Part shown: one piece after another, positions 59,004 to 64,000 of the stretch
How positions within the stretch are numbered: the first letter of the stretch is position 1
How the letters are laid out: every line of letters begins with the position of its first letter
Assembly (NCBI GenBank): GCA_035297145.1
Contig: DATGZN010000107.1
Coordinates: 1-64,000, forward strand
Direction: 5' to 3'
From: QHXW01 sp035297145
Lineage (GTDB): Bacteria; Acidobacteriota; Terriglobia; Bryobacterales; Bryobacteraceae
DNA length: 64,000 bases
Notes under the pieces: generated by a model
What the model saw: only the letters and a program-made list of their open reading frames with translations
Databases searched by the model: none
What the model was told of the DNA's origin: nothing
Program-made: the position numbers and the translations under genes

Positions 59004-61976
59004 ATGATTCGCCGCTTCGCACTTTTTGTCGCCGCTTCTACGCTGATATCGTCGGGCCTCGCCCGGCAAATCCAATCCATTTGCGGATCGAATTCGCAGC
59101 TGCGCAAGCAGGAGTTGTTCTTGCACCGGCAAGCCGTACGCGCGCACCGCCGGGCGTTGCAGTTCGCGGAAGTGCGGAACGCGGCCACCTTGGCGCCTGC
59201 GCAGGACATCGGCGAGGTCGCCATTCTACCGGATGACGGCGGAGTGGTGGCGCGCCGGAATGCTTTCGATCTCGATCAGCAGACCCTGACGTTTGTCCCC
59301 GCGCCGCCTCTGTCCGGCGCGTACGGGTTCCAAGTGACGGCGGCGAGTTATGATGACGCCGCGGCGGCCGCCGGAACTTTATTGCCGCTAGCTGACGACG
59401 ACACTCGCCAGGTATCAATCGCGTTTCCCTTTCCTTTTTTCGGAAACACCTATAAGACTGTTTTCGTTAATTCGGACGGCAACCTGACGTTCACCGAGGG
59501 CGACAACGGTGCCACGGAGCGCTCGCTGGGTAGGCTGGCTGGAGGCGCGCCGCGCATCGCGCCGCTATTCGAGGATCTGGATCCCTCGCAATCGAAGCAG
59601 GGCGTTTTCGTCACGTCCGAACCGGGCCGTCTGGTGGTGAGCTGGGTGCAGGTCCCGGAGTATAGCGTATTCGGCACTGGGGGTGTCGAGACCTTTCAGG
59701 TCCGCCTCTATCCGGACGGGCGAATCCAGTTCGCGTACGCCGGAATCAACACGTTCGGCACGGTCGTCGGCATTGGCCCGGGCCGCTTGCTAGGGGAAAG
59801 CTCGGTCGTCTCCTTTACCGCGGGAGATTCCGCGGCTTATGCCGCGACGGTGGCCGAGCGGTTCATTACCGCGGATGAAATCGACATCGAGACCGCCACG
59901 CAGCGATTCTTCGAAACTCACGACGATTCGTACGATTACATCGCGTTTTTCAACGATGAAGGCATTTGGGCCAGCACTGGCGCGCTAGCTTGGGAGCAGA
60001 CGCTGCGCAATCACCGCACAGGATACGGCGACGTGCAAGTCGACGATGGCGCAGAATATGGTTCCGCGTCACGGCTGCAATCGGTGCTCAATATGGGGCC
60101 GCTCAGCCTGTATCCGGCGAGTCCGACTGGCATTATCAGCCTGCGCGCTGGCAGTGGCTACAACATGCTGAAGCTGCTCGGTCACGAAGCTGGTCACTTG
60201 TTCCTTGCCTATGCCAGCGTGCCCGATCCCAACGATCCCGCGGCACAGCCGATGCTCGGCATCGAATATGTGCACTGGGCTTTCAACTTCGACGCGGAAG
60301 GCTCGTTCATGGAAGGCAATCAGATTCAGGACAACGGCGTGAACGCCGAGCCGCGATTCGTCACCACGGCCGCCGTGGATCAATATTCGCCGCTCGACCA
60401 ATATTTGATGGGACTCCGCGCACCCGGCGAAGTGCCGCCTACATTTTTGGTGACCGGCAATGCTTCCGGCATAGCCACCCAATTTCCGCAAGTGGGTGTC
60501 GGCTTCGATGGCATGCGACAGGACATTCAGATTAGCGACATCATCCAGGCCGAAGGAAGGCGCACGCCGGACTCCAGCGTCGCGCAGAGGCATTTCCGGA
60601 TGGCTTTCGTGCTCATCGTGAAAGGCGGGACTACACCGCCGGCTTCGGAAGTGGCGCAAGTGGATGGCTACCGCTCCCAGTTCGAACCGTTTTATTCCTC
60701 GGCCACCGGGGGGCGGGCGTTCATGGATGCCACGCTCCGCCATGCGCTATCGCTTTCCGTCGCGCCGGCCGCGGGCGTTGTCGCCGGAGGAACGGGCACG
60801 GCCAGTCTGACGATTCAGCAACCCGCAACGTCGCCGGTGATCATCAATATCGAGACCGGATCCGGCGCAATTGCGGCACCCCCGTCGGTCGTTATCCCGG
60901 CCGGCGCAACCACGGTGACCTTCCCGATCCAAGGCCTGGCGACGGGAGTGGACGACCTGACGGCATCCATTGGCGACGGCGCCTTCGAAACCGCTTACGC
61001 GCGTGTGCAGGTCCTGCCGGCTTCGGCTCTGACACTCTCTACGGTCTCCGGAGATTGGCAGACCATGTACGCGAACGGCACGCTGCCGCAACCCATCCTG
61101 GTGCGAGTCTCCGATCAGAATAATCTCTCGTATCCTGGTGCGCAGTTACAGGCGCTGCCCACTGGAGGTGGTACCGTCACGCCGCGATCGGCGGTCGCCG
61201 ATTCGAGCGGCCAAGCGCTTTTTCAGTGGACGCCCGCGGTGGCGGGGGCACGCTTGCAAATTTCTCTCATTGGCTCGGCGCAGCATGTCACCATCAGCGC
61301 CCTTCCGCCTACCAGCTTCACGGCCACCGGTGTTGTCAACTCTGCCTCTTCTTTACCGGCCATCGCTCCGGGCGAGCTGATGACGATTAATGGGACCAGC
61401 CTCTCCGGCGGAATGATCTCGCAGGCAGGCATGCCATGGCCCACCCAACTCGCCGGCGTCAGTGTGCTGTTCAAGACGGAACCGGCGCAGTTGCTCTCCG
61501 TGAGCAATTCGCAGATCAATCTCATCGTGCCTCTTGATCTTGCACCTGGCGCCGTCTCGCTCACCGTGCAATCCGGCGGCGGGACGTCCGCTAGCTTGAA
61601 TCTGACGGTGACACCCGTGGCTCCCGGGATCTTCGCCGATTCCACGACAAACTTCGGGAACGTCATGAACGCCGGGACTTCCGCTACCACCGCGCAGCAA
61701 CCCGCGCCACACGGCGGTGTGATTGAGATATACTGCACAGGCTTGGGCGCTGTACATGCCAACAGCGCGGGCCAGATGATTACGGTAGCGCAGCCTCAGG
61801 TCTCCATCGCCGGTGTCCAGGCGACGGTCGAGTCCAGCGGTCTCGCGCCCGCGTATGGAGGCGGCATGTACCAGGTCAACGTACAGGTTCCACAAAATGT
61901 GCCCAGTGGAATACAAAATCTGGTGCTGACCATCGACGGCGTTTCCAGCAACTCGGTGAAAGTGGCCATTCAGTAA
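59004..61976 (+). CDS. Large secreted protein: nidogen-like region, HExxH motif, Solibacter-type C-terminal domain
   Basis: A 990-residue exported protein. Signal FALFVAASTLISSGLAR. Residues about 115-260 read as a NIDO-like beta domain (IAFPFPFFGNTYKTVFVNSD, GNLTFTEGDNG, RIAPLFEDLDPSQS, FQVRLYPDGRIQFAYAGIN). Residue 394 onward shows HEAGHLFLAYA, a zinc-protease-type motif, in a region without other family features. Beta-sandwich repeats follow (about 580-760). Residues about 771-990 match the TIGR03437 Solibacter C-terminal domain (VVNSASSLPAIAPGELMTI, INLIVPLDLAPGAVSLTV, EIYCTGLGAVHANSAGQ, MYQVNVQVPQNVPSG). The sum suggests a surface-attached peptidase or adhesin. Confidence 0.8.
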   Translation: MIRRFALFVAASTLISSGLARQIQSICGSNSQLRKQELFLHRQAVRAHRRALQFAEVRNAATLAPAQDIGEVAILPDDGGVVARRNAFDLDQQTLTFVPAPPLSGAYGFQVTAASYDDAAAAAGTLLPLADDDTRQVSIAFPFPFFGNTYKTVFVNSDGNLTFTEGDNGATERSLGRLAGGAPRIAPLFEDLDPSQSKQGVFVTSEPGRLVVSWVQVPEYSVFGTGGVETFQVRLYPDGRIQFAYAGINTFGTVVGIGPGRLLGESSVVSFTAGDSAAYAATVAERFITADEIDIETATQRFFETHDDSYDYIAFFNDEGIWASTGALAWEQTLRNHRTGYGDVQVDDGAEYGSASRLQSVLNMGPLSLYPASPTGIISLRAGSGYNMLKLLGHEAGHLFLAYASVPDPNDPAAQPMLGIEYVHWAFNFDAEGSFMEGNQIQDNGVNAEPRFVTTAAVDQYSPLDQYLMGLRAPGEVPPTFLVTGNASGIATQFPQVGVGFDGMRQDIQISDIIQAEGRRTPDSSVAQRHFRMAFVLIVKGGTTPPASEVAQVDGYRSQFEPFYSSATGGRAFMDATLRHALSLSVAPAAGVVAGGTGTASLTIQQPATSPVIINIETGSGAIAAPPSVVIPAGATTVTFPIQGLATGVDDLTASIGDGAFETAYARVQVLPASALTLSTVSGDWQTMYANGTLPQPILVRVSDQNNLSYPGAQLQALPTGGGTVTPRSAVADSSGQALFQWTPAVAGARLQISLIGSAQHVTISALPPTSFTATGVVNSASSLPAIAPGELMTINGTSLSGGMISQAGMPWPTQLAGVSVLFKTEPAQLLSVSNSQINLIVPLDLAPGAVSLTVQSGGGTSASLNLTVTPVAPGIFADSTTNFGNVMNAGTSATTAQQPAPHGGVIEIYCTGLGAVHANSAGQMITVAQPQVSIAGVQATVESSGLAPAYGGGMYQVNVQVPQNVPSGIQNLVLTIDGVSSNSVKVAIQ

Positions 61977-61980
61977 GGCA

Positions 61981-62424
61981 ATGCTAAGCTGGCTGTTTTC
62001 TGATCCGCTGCCTGTGGGATCGAAAGCGCCGAAATTTTCTCTGGCCGATGAAAGCGGCGCCACGGTAACGCTGGCTTCGCTTCGCGGCAAAAATGTCGTG
62101 CTGGTCTTCTACCCCGGCGACGACACCTACACCTGCACCAAGCAACTCTGCGAATTTCGCGACCGGTGGGAACAGGCGAAGCAACGCAACGTCGCCGTCT
62201 ACGGTGTCAATCCGCAAGGCGCTGGCAAGCACAAGAGCTTTCGCGACAAGTACAAGTTTCCCTTTCCGCTGCTCGTCGACAAGGGCCAGCAAATGGGCAA
62301 GCTTTATCACACGAGCGGCCTGATCGTGAAACGGACGGTCTATCTTATCGGGCCGGATGGCGCCATTCTGTACGCCAAACGCGGCAAGCCCGATCCTGAA
62401 GAAGTGCTCGCCGCCGCCAAGTAA
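61981..62424 (+). CDS. bcp: Peroxiredoxin, Bcp/PrxQ type
   Basis: Thiol peroxidase of 147 residues. The active-site block FYPGDDTYTCTKQLCEFRD holds the peroxidatic Cys and the resolving Cys five residues later (Cys-Thr-Lys-Gln-Leu-Cys), the PrxQ pattern. VGSKAPKFSLADESG, LRGKNVVLVF and SGLIVKRTVYLIGPDG are family-typical. Cytoplasmic. It starts 4 bp after the stop of the large secreted protein, so it may share its transcript. Confidence 0.9.
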   Translation: MLSWLFSDPLPVGSKAPKFSLADESGATVTLASLRGKNVVLVFYPGDDTYTCTKQLCEFRDRWEQAKQRNVAVYGVNPQGAGKHKSFRDKYKFPFPLLVDKGQQMGKLYHTSGLIVKRTVYLIGPDGAILYAKRGKPDPEEVLAAAK

Positions 62425-62432
62425 GCCGCAAA

Positions 62433-62460
62433 AAGCCCGCACGGCACGGCCGGGTTTCGT
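62433..62460 (+). terminator. Probable terminator after bcp
   Basis: AAGCCCG (62433-62439) and CGGGTTT (62451-62457) pair with one G-U in a 7-bp stem around an 11-base loop. A short T-containing stretch follows. It begins 8 bp after the stop of bcp. Confidence 0.45.
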
Positions 62461-62514
62461 TGATAATAATGTGATGCTTCGGGACGCCGTGGCGCGTGCG
62501 GGGGTCGTATCCCA

Positions 62515-63150
62515 ATGAAGCTTCCGCGCGTCTATCCGATTTTGGACACGCAACAACTCTTGGCTAAGGCTTGCGACGCGCAAGTCGCCGCGTGTGCATG
62601 GCTCGATGGCGGCGCGAGCATTCTGCAATTTCGCCACAAAAGTCATTGGACGCGCCATGTATTCGAACAGGCGGAACGTATCGCCGCGCAGTGCCGTAAC
62701 CGATCCGCGATGTTTGTCGTGAATGACCGGGCCGATATGGCCAAGCTTCTGGGGGCGGGGTTGCACGTCGGGCAGGACGATCTGCCGCCGGGCGATGCCA
62801 GGCGCCTGGTGGGCGATGAAGCACTGCTCGGGTACTCCACGCACAATCCGCGCCAGCTCAAGGGCGCTGCCGCCGAGCCGGCGAACTATTTTGCGATCGG
62901 CCCGATCTATGCCACCACGTCTAAGCAGAACCCGGATCCGGTGGTCGGCCTGGATGGATTGCGCACCTGCCGGGCCCTCTCGACCAGGCCGCTCGTGGCT
63001 ATCGGCGGCATCACCCGCCAAACTGTGAGCGCGGTATTCGCGGCCGGAGCGGATGCGGTGGCCGTCATCGGCGACCTGCTCCCGGAGACCTGCACCGGCC
63101 CAAACCTGCGCCGGCGGATGGAGGAATGGCAACAACTGGCGCAGAACTAG
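62515..63150 (+). CDS. thiE: Thiamine-phosphate synthase
   Basis: Joins the pyrimidine pyrophosphate and thiazole phosphate to thiamine phosphate. 211 residues in a TIM barrel with ILQFRHKSHWTRH, FVVNDRADMAKLLGAGLHVG, QDDLPPGDARRLVG, YSTHNPRQLKGAA, YFAIGPIYATTSKQNPDP and VAIGGITRQTVSAVFAAGAD. The usual Gln-x-Arg-x-Lys strand is Gln-Phe-Arg-His-Lys here. No TPP riboswitch is seen upstream. It is followed by the permease gene with an overlap. Confidence 0.9.
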   Translation: MKLPRVYPILDTQQLLAKACDAQVAACAWLDGGASILQFRHKSHWTRHVFEQAERIAAQCRNRSAMFVVNDRADMAKLLGAGLHVGQDDLPPGDARRLVGDEALLGYSTHNPRQLKGAAAEPANYFAIGPIYATTSKQNPDPVVGLDGLRTCRALSTRPLVAIGGITRQTVSAVFAAGADAVAVIGDLLPETCTGPNLRRRMEEWQQLAQN

Positions 63151-64000
63151 AAACCAGGATGGTCAAAGGACTGGGCGCCATGGACGCCACCACGCTGGTG
63201 GTCGGCTCCATGATCGGCTCGGGCATTTTCATCGTTGCGGCGGACATCGCCCGGCAGGTGAATTCGCCCGGCCTCGTGCTCATGACCTGGATCATCACAG
63301 GCCTGCTGACGTTGATCGCGGCGCTCTCCTACGGCGAACTCGCCGCCATGATGCCGCACGCCGGCGGGCAATATGTGTACCTCCGGGAATCATTCGGTCC
63401 GATGGCCGGCTTCCTCTACGGGTGGACGCTGTTCCTGGTGATTCAGACCGGCACGATCGCCGCGGTGGCTGTGGCCTTCGCGAAATTCCTGGGCGTGTTT
63501 GTGCCATGGATTTCCGCGGGCAATCATTTGATCGGCGAGGGTAGGATCGGCCTGACCACCCAGCAGCTCGTGGCGATCCTGGTGATCCTTGCGCTGACCG
63601 CGATCAACGCTCGTGGCATCCGCACTGGCGCCATGGTGCAAAACATTTTCACCTTCGCTAAGACGGCGGCACTCGTGGGGCTGATTGCCCTCGGCTTTGT
63701 ATTTGGCGGGCGCGTTACCTCCGGGACATCGAATCTCACCGGCTTCTGGCGCAACGCGAGTTGGGACTTTCATACCGTTCGCCTGCTGGGAGTGGCCATG
63801 GTCGGGTCGTTGTTCTCGGCGGACGCGTGGAACAATGTCACTTTCACCGGAGCCGAAGTCCGCAATCCGCGCCGCAATCTCCCTCTGGCCCTGGGCTTGG
63901 GTGTAGCGATTGTGTCCACGCTATACATCGCCTGCAATTTCGTCTACCTGAAGGTGCTGCCGCTTGCCGCTCTCCAGAACGCGCCTGAGGACCGTGTGGC
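63126..64000 (+). CDS. APC-superfamily amino-acid permease, 3' end cut by window edge
   Basis: An inner-membrane secondary transporter. The open 290 residues include the APC first-helix signature LVVGSMIGSGIFIVAADIA, then LLTLIAALSYGELAAMMP with HAGGQYVYLRESFGPMAGFL, LVILALTAINARGI, and LFSADAWNNVTFTGAEVRNP. Eight or so helices are visible before the edge. The ATG at 63126 lies inside thiE (25-bp overlap) and gives the N-terminus expected for the family; ATG 63159 is the alternative. Substrate is probably an amino acid or amine. Confidence 0.85.
   Translation, partial: MATTGAELETRMVKGLGAMDATTLVVGSMIGSGIFIVAADIARQVNSPGLVLMTWIITGLLTLIAALSYGELAAMMPHAGGQYVYLRESFGPMAGFLYGWTLFLVIQTGTIAAVAVAFAKFLGVFVPWISAGNHLIGEGRIGLTTQQLVAILVILALTAINARGIRTGAMVQNIFTFAKTAALVGLIALGFVFGGRVTSGTSNLTGFWRNASWDFHTVRLLGVAMVGSLFSADAWNNVTFTGAEVRNPRRNLPLALGLGVAIVSTLYIACNFVYLKVLPLAALQNAPEDRV

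Noticed and set aside
61984..63135. A 383-codon minus-strand frame over bcp and thiE
   Set aside because: It is antisense to two confidently identified enzymes and has no domain of its own.
1..64000. tRNA, rRNA, CRISPR array, prophage or integrase
   Set aside because: I looked in the gaps for T-loop-like sequences, regularly spaced repeats and recombinase motifs and found none that hold up.

Overview
The window reads as a chromosomal segment of an acidobacterium, most likely of the Solibacter/Bryobacter group. The strongest evidence is a C-terminal domain of the TIGR03437 type (named for Solibacter) on the secreted 990-residue protein at 59004-61976. Many Tat- or Sec-exported sugar-active enzymes, paired DUF3300/DUF2950 proteins, a BlaI/M56 gene pair and Gram-negative envelope genes (LptE-like, TonB receptor) agree with this. 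I found no rRNA, tRNA, CRISPR array, phage module or complete insertion sequence.

Layout. 1-5202 (minus): the 5' part of an oligogalacturonate lyase, an exported methyltransferase-like protein, a TPR/lytic transglycosylase and an unknown coiled protein. 5276-8101 (plus): an SDR reductase, a single-ring ClpB-type AAA+ protein, a REP-like palindrome and a UbiE methyltransferase. 8156-13345 (minus): a cobalamin locus, with an AdoCbl riboswitch, TonB receptor, PduO-type adenosyltransferase, small membrane protein, Dph6-like ATP-binding protein and BtuF-like protein, nearly all overlapping or 10 bp apart. 13391-13660: rpsT. 13650-17772 (minus): an overlapping operon psd-pssA-(ASADH-like, no catalytic Cys)-lptE-holA, with two short GGCAAAA-type heptamer tracts in or near it.

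18336-29314 is an exported carbohydrate block: TIM-barrel hydrolase-like proteins, a parallel beta-helix protein, a GH36 alpha-galactosidase, an amidohydrolase and an exported D-threonine-aldolase-like enzyme. 29421-34009 (minus) looks like a BlaI-controlled operon in decay. BlaI, a TPR alpha/beta hydrolase and one DinB protein are intact. The M56 sensor has a stop and a frameshift, an amidohydrolase has lost its middle, and a second DinB gene is fused by deletion to a PfpI-family tail with two frameshifts.

34362-39940 holds secreted proteins of unknown role, including a tandem paralogous pair with an apparent internal duplication. 40106-50210 contains an alcohol dehydrogenase/inositol-phosphatase pair, an acyl-CoA synthetase/amidohydrolase pair, a large lipoprotein with HEAT repeats and a heme-c site, and a Gfo/Idh/MocA oxidoreductase. 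50318-55610 carries a rhomboid protease followed by a tight tetrapyrrole operon, hemX-like-hemA-hemC-cobA/hemD fusion. The end has a DUF309/epimerase/isomerase operon, a second oxidoreductase, the secreted NIDO-like/HExxH/TIGR03437 protein, a Bcp peroxiredoxin, ThiE and the start of an amino-acid permease.

Functional themes are envelope biogenesis, B12 capture and adenosylation, heme/siroheme precursor synthesis, and extracellular breakdown of plant-type glycans (pectin oligomers, alpha-galactosides). All identifications come from reading motifs in the translated sequence, without database searches.
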